Below are positions 40,840 to 51,300 of a stretch of DNA of 64,000 nt, piece after piece. Location of the stretch: assembly GCA_036362985.1 (NCBI GenBank), contig JAYGXS010000003.1, positions 88,213,151-88,277,150 on the forward strand. The letters are read 5' to 3'. Made by a program: the position numbers and the translations under genes. The notes under the pieces were generated by a model that searched no databases, was not told the origin of the DNA, and was given only the letters and a program-made list of their open reading frames with translations. Within the stretch, counting starts at the first letter, position 1; each line of letters opens with the position of its first letter. Origin of the DNA: Ligula intestinalis (lineage: Eukaryota > Platyhelminthes > Cestoda > Diphyllobothriidea > Diphyllobothriidae).

Positions 40840-41200
40840 TAACAAGGTCAGCCTAGTTCTCCTTATGGTGGATTCTAGATGATTGCTGAGGAAATTCTGC
40901 TTGGGCAGTCAGCTTGCTTTTCCAAATTGGTGGATTCTATATGGGCGGTAAAGTTGGGTGGGTCATATCGACCCAGGTGTGATTAGATCGATAGCACGAG
41001 GCAGGGCGTTTGTAGCTAAGGGGCTTGAGCATTAGCCTCCGGCAAATTCCTTCTCTGATGCATGGGTTCAAATCCCGTCAGACGCCTCAAGTTTGATCAC
41101 CAATGGGTCGGCTCAAATTAAGCAAATCTGTTAAATCTCCTAATACTTAAGTCAACCTAATAGTCATTGTGGGCCTTCGAACACATGGCACCGCCATGAG
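40840..41200 (+). repeat. tRNA-derived SINE, single copy
   Basis: This is the same family as the two copies at 50329-50880: a gattgct-aggaaat-ctgcttgggcag head, a ggtggatt-atatgggc block, a tRNA-like core, and a caaattaagcaaatct tail block. The tRNA-like core is 41005-41086. Confidence 0.78.
41005..41086 (+). repeat. tRNA-like core of SINE
   Basis: ggcgttt pairs with agacgcc to form a 7-bp acceptor stem, with a B box gggttcaaatccc between. It lacks a standard anticodon arm and recurs in a repeat family, so it is a SINE promoter rather than a tRNA gene. Confidence 0.65.
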
Positions 41201-41229
41201 GGCGTGGATCACAGGGGGCTAGGAGAATT

Positions 41230-42130
41230 TAATTAATGCTAATTACTATTGCCGAATTTATTTTCTGGCGTACATATGTGTATTTGAGGGATCAGAGAAG
41301 AAACTTAAACCAAAATTTATATTATTCATTGGATAAAAGTGATCTTTAAACTAATTTAAGTAAGTGAATTAAGTGAAGGGGCCCTAAGTTGGCTATGCGG
41401 GGAGTGACCCCTTTAAAAAGGCCTGCATTTCATTAGTTGGCATCAGCGCACAACTGCCCGTGACTAAATGTGATTAGTTAGTTCACTTCACGCTAATCTT
41501 GTGAACTGCATGTGAATTATAGGTGCCTTTTGTCGTGAAGCAGGCCGTTGTTCACACCAAAACGCCGGTTCTCATTGTTATGACTATATTTCCGGTAACA
41601 TTTCTAAGCGCTTGATGTTTTTATCGCGGGGGGTTAAGCGAGTCAAACCCATCTACTGTGATCTTCAGACCATGGTAACTTTGTGCAGAAGAGAAGTCCG
41701 TAAAGGCCAGAGTAGTAGGAAGAATGTACTGTGTACACAACGGGAGAGGAGAATAGATGAGATTAAGTCCTTTTAAGTCACTTTATTAAGGGAAGAAGGC
41801 TTTCGCCCTTGAGCTCCCTATTCATAACCAAAATCGCATAATAGGTCCACCATAACAATAGTACAAAATACAAATGTAGATTGACTTAAGCGAGACACGT
41901 CCGCTCAATAGCTTGGCCTGGTCCCAAGTGAGGTTTGAGAGCCGTTAAGCCAGGAGACACAGAGAGAGGGCCCATTGGCTAGGTCAGCTTGTGATTGGTT
42001 GGACACCGTGCGGTTGGACAGTGTGTGGGTAAATAGCGTACGGGGGTATGAGGTGTTTAGCTGGAGGCTGAACGTGAAGGTCGTGGCAGACCGCATCATC
42101 TTCATCGCGAAGGTGGTGGCTATGCCTAGC
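41230..42130. other. No recognised gene
   Basis: The only open stretch of note (41905-42156, minus) has no domain. The right part may be the 5' flank of the RTE-like element. Confidence 0.4.
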
Positions 42131-43359
42131 ATCCTTGGCTGACATCCAACTCTCACTTTTGGCTCCCCGGAGTTAGACTTTGCCTGGTGACCACCACCCG
42201 GCTCCCCGCCGGGATCAGCGGGCTAAATCAAGTGAAGGTCTCCGGTGTGTATGTCCCCACACCCGGTATGCTCGCGGGTTGCAGCGGTTAGTAACCTGGT
42301 AGACGTCGCAGTAGGAAGGAAGCTTCTTACTTTATACCGTACTATGGTCTGTTTGTATTTTATCGTTTATTTTCGCTTACTTTTTACTACCCATTAGCTA
42401 CACTTGATATCGCTCGTTGCTTTATCGTTTCTATCATTATTAAAACCTTTCGCGATCAGTGCTTGCCTCACTAGCTTACGCATTTGAGTACTCTCGTAAC
42501 AATGCTGTATCTGCGTAATCTACTCGATATCCGGTAGTCTTAACATTGCATCCATTGTTCTTTATGCTGATGTATTCCTGATTCCACATCTATTTTATCT
42601 TATTATTTTTTTTGTCCAATTGATATTTGTTATCTGTTACTCTACCTGCGATTTCTCCCATGTTGTCTCTACTGTCATACCTATACTATTCCATTTCATT
42701 ACTTTTAGTCACCTCCATTGTAACGATTTCTACCCATATAGACGTTCCACCGTCATGATTAGCATTCTAAATCCTAGCAGAGCTTGCCTCTTTAGTAACA
42801 TCAGTGACGATACTCCTCGTAGCAGTAACTCTAACAGCAATCGGATGTCGCAGCACTAGAATGCGTAGAAGCATAAATGGAGAGACTGTCGCCTTCAACA
42901 CTACTGCTACTATGATAAGTACTGCCGCTCCCACCCTCTTCTACCCAAAAACCTTCCCCCACGGTCTAAAAGTTCTATGGCGGCACAACAGCAAATGTGT
43001 AGGCGGCTCGTAACCAAGTGGTCGTTCGACACCAAATCAATCGTGGCACATGGTGTTGTTCGGCAGCAGTTAAATATAAAAATTATTATTACTACTCGTG
43101 CCAGGCAGTCCTATTTAGGAGAAGCACTGCCGCCCCTCGCGAGAGGGTTGATGGTCCTATAGAAGATTGTTCCACACACGCTGGATCACGACATCTGCCA
43201 GCTGACCGTGGCTGTCAGACTGCATACACGCGGTCGAAACACTACAAACGCAAATAAAAACCTCTCTCTTCCCCTCCCTCCCACTAACCCGTTTCCTTCC
43301 CGCAGGCCAGCTCCCAGAGCATCCAGACAGCTCAGGGAGCCCAGTTAGGTCCTATCATC

Positions 43360-43595
43360 TTCGGCGCTTGGAATTTTCGTTCCCTCTTAGATAACCCGAG
43401 GAGCATCCTACCGGAACGTAGAACAGCACTTATAGCCCGGGAAATAGCGCGCCTCAAGGTGGACATTGCCGCACTCAGTGAAACCTGCTTCTTTAGCGAA
43501 GTTTCCATAAGAGAGGTGGGCGCCGGCTACACTTTCTTCTATGTGGGCCGTCCAACGACAGAGCGACACGAAGCCGGCGTCGCCTTTGCCATTCG
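43360..43595 (+). pseudogene. RTE-like endonuclease N-terminus
   Basis: The frame reads GAWNFRSLLDNPRS, ERRTALIAREIARLKVDIAA and LSETCFFSEVSIREVGAGY, then RPTTERHEAGVAFAIR. These are the WN-RSL and SET-type metal-binding blocks of an apurinic-type endonuclease. At 43596 a CR1 3' fragment begins. After the insert the reading resumes (IRKDIME) and soon reaches MMSLSLPLWGGKFATII, which ends in a large deletion. Confidence 0.8.
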
Positions 43596-43723
43596 TGTAT
43601 ATTTTGTATATTTTGTATATTTAAGGCCCAAGGGGCCCTGTCGTTACAAACTTAGTGCTATCGTGAAAATAAAAATAATAATGATAAGCAGTGAACTCTT
43701 ATAAATAATTGTCATCGGCAGTT
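43596..43723 (-). mobile_element. 128-bp CR1-like 3' end insertion
   Basis: On the minus strand it equals the terminal part of the alpha family (ctcat-tgccgatgacaatt side through the agggcc/ggcctt hairpin at 43623-43639), ending in three tatacaaaa-type tail repeats. It is bordered by a 5-bp duplication attcg at 43591-43595 and 43724-43728, so it is a severely 5'-truncated insertion. Confidence 0.82.
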
Positions 43724-43807
43724 ATTCGAAAGGACATCATGGAGGACTACCCAGTACGCTGCAGAGCATCAACGAACGCATGATGAGCCTTTCCCTGCCT
43801 CTCTGGG

Positions 43808-45307
43808 GTGGCAAATTCGCCACCATCATTGCAGCAAATGGAAATTAATGCTGACCTTGACCTCCAACCTATCTCTGAGGAGACCATCAAGGCTGTGCAG
43901 CAGCTGTCCAGCGGGAAGGCACCCGGGTCTGACGGCATCCCAGCCGAGATCTATAAATATGGTGGTCACCAACTCATAACTCACCTCACCACACTCTTCT
44001 AAGAGATATGGCGACAGGGACAATTTCCTCAGGATTTCAAAGACGCCGCAATTGTCCACCTTTACAAGCGAAATGGAAATCGTCAAGTCTGCGACAACAA
44101 TCGCAGAATCTCGCTGTTGAATATCGCCAGTAAAATCTTCGCACGCATTTTCCTTAATCGTCTGAATAGCCATCTGGAACTAGTTCTCCTGCCTGAAAGC
44201 CAGTGTGGTTTCCGATGTCACCGCGGTACCACCGACATGATATTTGCCACGCATCAGCTGCAGGATAAATGTCAAGAGATGCGCACCCACCTCTACACTT
44301 AGTTCGTAGATCTGACAAAAGCCTTCGGCACGGTGAACCGGCCCGGACTTTGGAAGGTTATGCACTGAAATACTTCCGGAACACTTCACCCACATTGTTC
44401 GACAACTCTATTATGGAATAATGGCGCGAGTTACGGACTGCGGAACGCTGTCTGAGGACTTCGCAGTGACCAATGGAGTGAAGAAGGGCTGTTTTCTCGC
44501 GCCCACCCTCTTCAGTCTCATGTTCTCTGCCATGCTGATGGACGACCACCGTAACCAGCGTCCCGCAATCCCCATCAACCACAGAGCGGACGGAAACATT
44601 CTCAACATTCGCCTGATGCAGGCCCCTACGCGCGTCTCCACCACCATAGTCCATGATCTGTTGTTTGCGGACGACTGCGCTCTCAACAACACCACCGAAA
44701 TGGACATGCAAAGGAGCATGGGCCTCTTTGCAGCAGGCTGCGCTAACTTTGGCCTCACCATCAACACGGACAAGACAATGATTATGTATCAACCGCCACC
44801 ATGTGTTGAATTCAACCTCGCACGCATCAACGTCAACGGAGTCGAACTGCAGAACGTTGACAACTTGACTTACCTCGACAGTAAGCTTTCCCGCAACACT
44901 AAAATAGACGACGAGGTTGCCCGCAGAAACTCGAAAGCTAGCCAAGCCTTCGGTCGGCTCCAAGCCTCCGTATGGAATCGTCATGGTCTTCAATTGTCAA
45001 CGAAATTGAAGATGTACAAGGCTGTTGTGCTGTCAACGCTCTTGTACGAAGCGGAGACTGAACCGCTTTCACATCAGCTACCTACGCCGCATATTGAAGG
45101 TGGCGTGGCAGGAGAGGATTCCGGACACGGAAATCCTGGAGAAAACGGGAGTTCTCAGCATTCAGGTCATGCTCAGGCCAATACAACTGCGCTGGAGTGG
45201 TCAGGTGGTACGTATGAACGATAAATGGCTACCCAAGCGATTGTTCTTTGACGATGTCGCCATCGGCACTTGTTGCAAAGGAGGACAGAAGAGGCGTTAC
45301 AAGGATA
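43808..45307 (+). pseudogene. RTE-like reverse transcriptase, broken
   Basis: Blocks: [93 protein letters not shown] (motif A with Asp; a stop precedes it), [20 protein letters not shown] (motif B), [14 protein letters not shown] (catalytic FADD), and NIDK-like [13 protein letters not shown]. The thumb has [18 protein letters not shown], after which a short deletion shifts frame to [20 protein letters not shown] and [20 protein letters not shown]. Stops occur near 44000 and 44300. Confidence 0.85.
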
Positions 45308-45445
45308 GTTTTAAGGTTGCGAAAATTCCCATCACAGAAATCCGAAGAGTATTTGGTGAGCATACGTATACTTTCAAAAAATTCTCATCAGGCCATCACA
45401 TTTAAATGGGAGGGGGGTAAAGCGTTAAATGTAAAATTGTAGGCA
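45308..45445 (-). repeat. Penelope pseudo-LTR, downstream copy
   Basis: It matches 47973-48110 with about eight differences over the first 113 bp and lies downstream of the endonuclease stop. It is in direct orientation with its partner, unlike terminal inverted repeats. Confidence 0.85.
45354..45395 (-). ncRNA. Hammerhead-like ribozyme motif, downstream pseudo-LTR
   Basis: Minus strand, 42 nt: stem I strand tggc, core ctgatga, a weak stem II (gaa/ttt, triloop), gaaa, stem III gtatac/gtatgc, then t-c at the predicted cleavage site and the closing stem I strand acca. One stem I pair is a mismatch (A opposite C). Hammerheads are known in Penelope-like elements of many animals. Activity here is untested. 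Confidence 0.7.
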
Positions 45446-45584
45446 AATTACGTTCAACGTTACAGGCAAATTAGTCCGGGGGATAGAGTAGGGGCTGGGG
45501 TAGTAACAAGCGGCTAATTAAGCGGTAATTAGGGAGAAGGGGGGGTGGTGGAAGAGGAGAGGAGGCTTGGGGAAATGCCGGTAG

Positions 45585-46075
45585 CTAGGTGGCCGTTGGC
45601 CATGCTAAGCTTAGGGCTTGCAGCAGGTTCTTCTGCGCGCACAAAATTGGCTTCCTCAACCGGATAGCAGTTCCTTCTGCTGTTGCCAACAGTAGCTGGC
45701 CCAGTGACTTAGAGTAGCTTGGTGGGACCTTGTAGATCACCCTGAAGGCTTCGTTGGGGTCCACCTGATGTCCGGAATCCACTATGTGCGATAGGATAGA
45801 GCTGTTGATGGTTCTGTTGGTATTGAAATCACCCTTTTTTAGCCATTGTGGGAGGTGTTCCTTTATTCTTTTGGATAGGCGCTGACTCGTGCGACCAAGA
45901 TAACTTGCTCCACAGGAGCAAGCAACAGAGTAGATACTAATGGAGGTGGTTTGAGTCGGTAACCTGTCCTTACCTTCCCCATGGAAGACTGGGTTAGTTG
46001 AGAATAGTACCCGAACTCTCGCTGCTGGGAAAGTTCGTGACACGGCATCCTCAAGGCGTCTTTTCAGGAGGGCAC
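45585..46075 (-). pseudogene. Penelope GIY-YIG endonuclease domain
   Basis: The minus-strand frame reads LLKRRLEDAVSRTFPAARVR (linker), then ISIYSVACSCGASYLGRTSQ, the GIY-YIG start with Y and the YLGRTS block. RLSKRIKEHLPQWLK follows (conserved Arg and His region), then SSILSHIVDSGHQVD and ATAEGTAIRLRKPILC. It is in a different frame from the polymerase: the upstream frame stops at 46124 and again within 40 codons, so one frameshift must have occurred. The nuclease normally cleaves target DNA to prime reverse transcription. Confidence 0.88.
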
Positions 46076-46123
46076 TTTGAGAAATAATGTTTTCTTCTCC
46101 ACAGTGAGCGTTGTGGGTTTCAT

Positions 46124-47250
46124 TTATTTAGTAGCCATATTCTTGGTGATAAATTTCTCAGAATATCCGTTCTCACGGAGTAAGTCCTGGATTTTCTTGA
46201 GTTCCTCTTCAATAGTGTCTTCAGAGCAAATTTTCCTAGCACTTTGCGTTAAGCAGTGAACTAGATTTCGCTTCTGTTGGAGAGGTACGAAACTTTTTAA
46301 GTTCGTATATTGTCCAGACCAGGTTCTCTTTCTATACATGCTCATTCGGACGCCACCGTCGGGTCTACGACTAAGGAGGACGTCCAAGAAGGGGAGAGAA
46401 CCTGCTGTTTCCATCTCCAACGTGAACTTTATGGAAGGATGGGCTTGACTGACCGCGCTTAAGAGCGCGTCTCTATCAGTTTCATTTGTGGCAATCACGA
46501 AGCTATCATCCACGTAGCGACCGTAGTGCTTTAATATGTGGACCTGATCGCTAAGTTGATGTTTTTCCAGCTTTCCCATGAATATGTCAGCCAAAAGTGG
46601 TCCAAGAGGCGAGCCCATGGCAACGCCATTTATTTGTCTGTATATTTGGACATCAAAAAGGAACTGCACGTTCAGTGTGCACTTCAGTGGTAGTTCTTTT
46701 AGTGCATTCGTCGGTATTCTTATTTCTAGTTGATTTGTCAATAGGAATTCGCAGATGTATTCGACTGTCTCGGTAACCGGGACATTTGTAAACACCGAGA
46801 AGACGTCTAGGGAGAACATTCTCATGCCGTTTAAGTTCACATCTTTGATCTCATCGACAAATTCAAACGTGTCTCGATAGCTCCGTGGTGCCAGTTGATG
46901 CTGCAAAGGCTTGAGTTTCGCTGCCAACCATTTTGCTATCTCGTGATACGGTGAATTGCGCATGTCCAGAATCGGACGAACTGGCAGGCCCTCCTTATGG
47001 ATATTTGGTAGACAATACAAATGGGGGATGTGCGTGCCTACTGGTCGGAGGCCTTCGAAGTCTCGGTCGCTTATGAAACCTCGCGTGTGGAGTCTTTGCA
47101 AGCAGTCGGTCAGTTGGGCCTCTACTTCTTCTGTGCGATCTTTTTGCTTGTCAACTTTCTTGAATTTTGTCTGATCTGATAGGATCGTTTGCATCTTCCG
47201 ACCTTTCCATTAAAACGACACCGCTTCCTTTGTCCAGTCTAGTGAACAGG
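46124..47250 (-). CDS. Penelope-like reverse transcriptase
   Basis: From TRLDKGSGVVLM (about 47250, upstream of the first in-frame Met at 47194), the frame runs through PVGTHIPHLYCLPNIHKEGL, PVRPILDMRNSPYHEIAKW, MRMFSLDVFSVFTNVPVTET (motif A Asp), INGVAMGSPLGPLLADIFMG (motif B) and HYGRYVDDSFVIATNETD (catalytic YVDD), then FTLEMETAGSLPFLDVLLSR. These are the diagnostic telomerase-like motifs of Penelope-like elements. All catalytic residues are present. A frame change near 47195 separates the N-terminal motif. The frame stops at 46124 just before the nuclease domain. Confidence 0.92.
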
Positions 47251-47550
47251 ATTTCTGTGTTCCGTCGCAGTTCTTTGAACTTTTCAAGATGTTTTTTTGT
47301 CAATAATCCATGGTTTGTAGGTCTCCTATTGAGTTACTGAAAACTGCAGTTCACTAGTGTTGATTCAAAGTGTTGGACACTTTCTGCAGAGTTGGGTTTT
47401 AAATCATAAGTTTGGTTGTAAAGATTCTCAAACTGGGTTTCTAGTTCTAACTGGTCGACCTTTCGAGAAGGTATGGAGAAATTCGGACCCACAGATAGTG
47501 CTTAAAGTAACGTCTTATCAAGCGTCATGGAGGTGTAGTTATGCACGTAT

Positions 47551-47886
47551 CTAGCTGGATCTTTGGGTAGCTTTGCTTGTGGCTTCTTTCCTTGCACTCT
47601 TTGTAGGAGTGACGCTCTCTTTGTGTCCCCACGCTTCTTTTCTCCGGTCTGTGTGTAGCTGATGAATTCTCGTCTTTCTTCGACTTTCTTCGTCTGTTAG
47701 GCTGTCTAGAAAGGCAGAGCGTTGGCATACATGACGCTCTAGTTCTCCAACCTTTATGTGAGTGCTTTCAAGCTGGTTCTTAATATATCGTCTCAAGGTT
47801 TTAGTGGTTATTACCATCCGAGTCCGCCGTAGTGCTCTCCAGTAGTCACTTGGATATGCATTCCTCTCAATGCAATCCTGAATCAA
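47551..47886 (-). pseudogene. Penelope-like N-terminal region
   Basis: This 111-codon minus-strand stretch (LRRTRMVITTKTLRRYIKNQ, then VGELERHVCQRSAFLDSLTD) is basic and helical. It sits upstream of the polymerase, as expected for the N-terminal extension of these elements. Between it and about 47250 the sequence has several stops. There is no specific motif beyond position. Confidence 0.55.
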
Positions 47887-47972
47887 CTAAGCCACTATTC
47901 TCGCCTCGAAAAGTTTGGTGTTGAAGCGCAGGTACCCATTGAGTGCCCTTAACACCGAGGGATCCTTGGATT

Positions 47973-48110
47973 GTTTTAAGGTTGCGAAAATTCCCATCAC
48001 AGAAATCCGAAGAGTATTTGGCGAGCATACGTATACTTTCAATTAATTCTCATCAGGCCATTACATTGATATGGGACGGGGGTAAAACGTAAAAGGTAAA
48101 AGGTAAAAGG
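47973..48110 (-). repeat. Penelope pseudo-LTR, upstream copy
   Basis: It is the partner of 45308-45445. Its plus-strand right end is a run of aaaggt repeats adjoining RTE-like sequence at 48111. Confidence 0.85.
48019..48060 (-). ncRNA. Hammerhead-like ribozyme motif, upstream pseudo-LTR
   Basis: Minus strand, 42 nt: tggc, ctgatga, a weak stem II (gaattaatt), gaaa, stem III gtatac/gtatgc, t-c, gcca. Stem I is fully paired (4 bp) in this copy. In this position it would cut the transcript at the 5' end of the element. Confidence 0.75.
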
Positions 48111-48111
48111 T

Positions 48112-49015
48112 TCTCAAGATCCAGGCCATGCTCAGGCAGATACAACTGCGCTGGAGCGATCACGTGGTACGTATGAACGATGAACGGCTACCCAAGCGAC
48201 TGTTCTATGGCGATGTCGCCATCGGCACTCGTAGCAAAGGAAGAAAGAAGAGACGTTACAAGGATACCCTGAAGCGCGTCCAAATCAAAACGACGAACTG
48301 GGAGGAGCTAGCACAGGACCGATCTGTGTGGCGAAGAGCGGTAAAAACGGGCGCCGCAATCTTCGAAGCCAGTCGGATCGCCGCCGCCAATGCAAAACGG
48401 ATGGCACGCAAGTCTCACAATCCACGGACGCATGCTGCCACCACCCAAGCCCTTCCAACGTGTCCGCGTTGTCAACGCACCTTCCGTGCATGCATTGGCT
48501 TGTTCGGTCACCTCCATGAGCCATGCAACCCTCCTCTGACAGCATTTAAGTCTACTGCACCTACCACTCTACCAGACCCAACTCTACCCTCCACCTCGAC
48601 GGTAATAATCGACGCAAAAGATGCCTCTTTGCCCTCATCCACCGAATCCAGCTCACGCGCAACTTCCTATACCCCTTTTGACATATCACAGCCCACCACA
48701 ACTCGCCTCCACACACCTGAACCCTCCACCAGTTCTGAGGGCCTTATATGCCCTCACTGCAATCGCACATTCACCTCACGCATCGGCCTAGTTGGTCACT
48801 TGCGAATCCATCAAACAGAGACTGGTGAACTAGGGCCTGGAGCACCAACACACAGACAAGACCGCCTTTTTCACTGCCCACAATGCCCCCGATCATTCGC
48901 TCATCGCATAGGCCTACTAGGTCACATGCGCATTCACGACAGCGGCATTGACCATGATGTCGACACATCAGGCACCTCACACACCCCAAACACCAGCCAT
49001 AACCCTACTCACTAA
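48112..49015 (+). CDS. RTE-like ORF2 C-terminus with three zinc fingers
   Basis: This open frame of 295 codons (48128-49015) starts in the polymerase tail (LRQIQLRWSDHVVRMNDERL, YGDVAIGTRSKG, WEELAQDRSVWRRAVKTGAA). It ends with three Cys/His fingers: CPRCQRTFRACIGLFGH (about residues 112-133, C2HC), CPHCNRTFTSRIGLVGHL (208-228) and CPQCPRSFAHRIGLLGHM (250-270), separated by Ser/Thr/Pro-rich linkers. The RIGL-GH signature is a recurring feature of this retrotransposon group. The fingers may bind template RNA or target DNA. The frame ends naturally at 49015. The first 155 bp duplicate 45152-45307. Confidence 0.82.
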
Positions 49016-50328
49016 CCACCTCACCACACGATAGCGTCGTTAAGTTTGTCGGGGACCGCAGGTAAGTGCCCCTCAGGTATGCTGAAACTTCCTCTTATTT
49101 TTGCCTTACTGTCTTACGTAGGATGTCTCTTGCACCACGACTATTATTACTGCTGCTAGTTTCATTAAGCATGGTTCTTCTACTAGCCTCATCAGCACTG
49201 GAATCATTTAACGTCACTAGCAGCTTAGTCCCAGCTCTTCTCAGATTTATTTGTTCTTACTCGCAGTCTTCTCTAGGACCTGCAGTGCATTCATTTGCAC
49301 CTTCAGCCCTGTTCAAACATTCCTGTTCTCAGAGGCAATTTAGGGTGTGATCTTAAGTGTCATTCATATCATTGCATTCGCATCACGCCTATCACAGTCA
49401 CCACTGTGGTGGAATAATTTGCCAGTCATCAGCCCCTCCCCCATTTCGCGCCTCTAACGTTGTTACCTTGCCAATTTACGCCAAAAATGGCGGCATGGCT
49501 GAATGCGTGGAGGGCAGGGGGGATTGATCGTCTCTCTCACCAGTCAGGCTTACTCTTCATACGTAATTATCAGGGAAAAATGATCAATTTCCATGCTGCG
49601 CTCATCGTAAGACCGTCCGGGTAGTAGTTCATGCGAATCGCTGTTCTCACGCCAACGTAACTCAAAGGTGCAACTTTTGCTGCCTATGTCAAGGGGTGGG
49701 AGTACGTGGTGACTGTGCACGGCCTTTGGCCCACAGTAATTTGAAGACCAACAGAGCCAGCTGCCAGCAACCGGCTAATCAACGCAGGGGTTTCAACTAA
49801 CAAGGCTGCCTTGTTGTGCTGTATCGTGAACTACCAATAATAAGTATGGGGTATAGCCTTATCCTCACTCATACTCCCTACCAAACCTTACCTGCACCAG
49901 CTCTCAAGCAACCTTAGTCCTGCGACATGTGATCCAGTTTCATATGCAGCACTGCTAGTCCTTCGGTGAGTAGCAAAAAAAGCACTATAAGCCAGCACCA
50001 CAGTCAATGCAGTCGCGTCAGGCTGTCACCGACAACCCCGATGAAAGGTAAGCTGCGTCATTGCTCCTGTTCTACCTGTTTTTGTTCTCGCTCTCTTCTC
50101 ACTTGTTCGTTTGGCTCTGCTCTAACTTCTCACTTTTCTTCACTCTTCCCTCTCCTGCCTTTTTATCCCTTCCCTGCTTATGTTTGCTTCCTCTCATTTC
50201 TTGCACTTCTCTCTCCTCCCTCCTTTTTCCTTTTCTCTCCTTTCTTCTTCTGCCCATCCACATTGCGAAGTTCACCAGCTGTCTCTCTCTCGCTCCTTTC
50301 AGCCCTGCCCACGGATGCCAACCGACGA
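49016..50328. other. No gene; CT-rich tract
   Basis: The first part is probably the 3' untranslated region of the RTE-like element. A strongly pyrimidine-rich tract covers about 50050-50300 and produces spurious open frames on both strands. Confidence 0.5.
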
Positions 50329-50880
50329 GACGATTGCTTAGGAAATCCTGCTTGGGCAGTCAACTCGCCCCCGTATTGGTGGATTTCATATGGGCAAAAA
50401 TTTGAGCGGGTAATATCAAATGAACTGTGATTAAACTCCAGGTGTGGAGCGGGCTTTTGCATCTAAAAGAAAGAGCATTAGCCTCCAGCAAAGGCTTTCT
50501 CTGAAGAGTGGCTTCAAATCCCGCCAAACGTTGAGGGTTTGTTAACCTTTGGTCAAATCAAATTAAGCAAATCTTCAAAACAAACTTAATTCTTAAGTCA
50601 GCCTAGTAGTTAGTCTCGTGGATTCGGGACGATTGCTTAGGAAATCCTGCTTGGGCATTCAACTCGCTCCCGTATTGGTGGATTTCATATGAGCGAAAAT
50701 TTGAGCGGGTAATATCGAATGAAGTGTGATTAACTTCCTGGCATGGAGCGGGCTTTTGCATCTAAGAGAACGAGCATTAGCCTCCGGCAAAGGCTTTCTC
50801 TGATGCGCGGGTTCAAATCCCGCCAAACGCCTTGAGTTTTTCACACTTGGGTCAACTCAGACTACGATCTTTTTCTCTCG
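50329..50880 (+). repeat. Tandem pair of tRNA-derived SINEs
   Basis: Two head-to-tail copies start at 50329 and 50628 (period 299), both with gacgattgcttaggaaatcc, tattggtggatttcatatg, gtgtgattaa, and a tRNA-like core with B box ttcaaatcccgc. The second copy stops about 50 bp earlier. A third, single copy of the family lies at 40840-41200. Confidence 0.85.
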
Positions 50881-50899
50881 CACGAATTTAATGTCACAG

Positions 50900-51300
50900 C
50901 CGATTTGAATCGTAAGTATTGCTTGATTGCAGGCGATTTCAACCTTCTGACGTGAACAGGTTTCCACCCTCCAGTCCTTCAAAGTTTGAGAACTTACTTG
51001 AGCTTGCAGATATCGGCATGTGGTATCAGGTAGTCGATTTTTCCACTTGACGAGCAAACATACTTGACATAATTTTTGCAGGGGATGCAGACGACTTTCA
51101 GTGTCATTCATTGATGCCCTTGGGTGTATAGACCATCACACAGTTGCTACCACACTAGAACTGGAGGCTGACGAAACATTTCCCCAAAAATATAGTTTTT
51201 ATCACGTTTTCTCATCAGAAAACATAGCGGAACTCCTGACACATATAAATGCTTTCGACTGGTCTGAATTTTTCCAATGTTTGGATTCAAGTGTTTGAAC
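50900..51300 (+). pseudogene. Beta endonuclease fragment
   Basis: Blocks in mixed frames: YCLIAGDFNLLT (GDFN), KFENLLELADIG-like, VVDFSTRRANILDIIF-like, then LGCIDHHTVATTLELEADE, where the DHH is the equivalent of the SDH catalytic His. Several frame changes occur between blocks. Confidence 0.65.

Larger units (their letters stand above)
45308..48110 (-). mobile_element. Penelope-like retroelement flanked by pseudo-LTRs
   Basis: The minus-strand order is N-terminal region (47551-47886), reverse transcriptase (46124-47250) and GIY-YIG endonuclease (45585-46075). Direct repeats of about 138 bp (45308-45445 and 47973-48110) flank it, and each carries a hammerhead-like motif on the element's sense strand. 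It sits inside an RTE-like element, next to a 155-bp duplication of host sequence. A stop and a frameshift separate polymerase from nuclease, and the N-terminus is damaged, so this copy is inactive. Confidence 0.9.
42130..49015 (+). mobile_element. RTE/CFDP2-like non-LTR retrotransposon, nested insertions
   Basis: A GC-rich 5' region with a cccggc/gccggg hairpin (42197-42213) is followed by the endonuclease start (about 43360-43595), reverse transcriptase (43808-45307), and a C-terminal region with zinc fingers (48112-49015). A 128-bp CR1 3' end (43596-43723) and a 2.8-kb Penelope-like element (45308-48110) interrupt it. Most of the endonuclease (from the SLSLPLWGGKFATI block to the polymerase) is deleted. 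A 155-bp segment (45152-45307) is repeated at 48112-48266 on the far side of the Penelope element. Confidence 0.82.

Noticed and set aside
41005..41086. tRNA gene
   Set aside because: A 7-bp acceptor stem and B box are present, but there is no proper anticodon arm and the sequence belongs to a repeat family seen three times. Called as a SINE core.
41905..42156. 83-codon minus-strand frame
   Set aside because: No domain, no splice context and biased composition. Probably chance.
50178..50462. Open frames on both strands
   Set aside because: They arise from a pyrimidine-rich tract without stop codons and have low-complexity translation.
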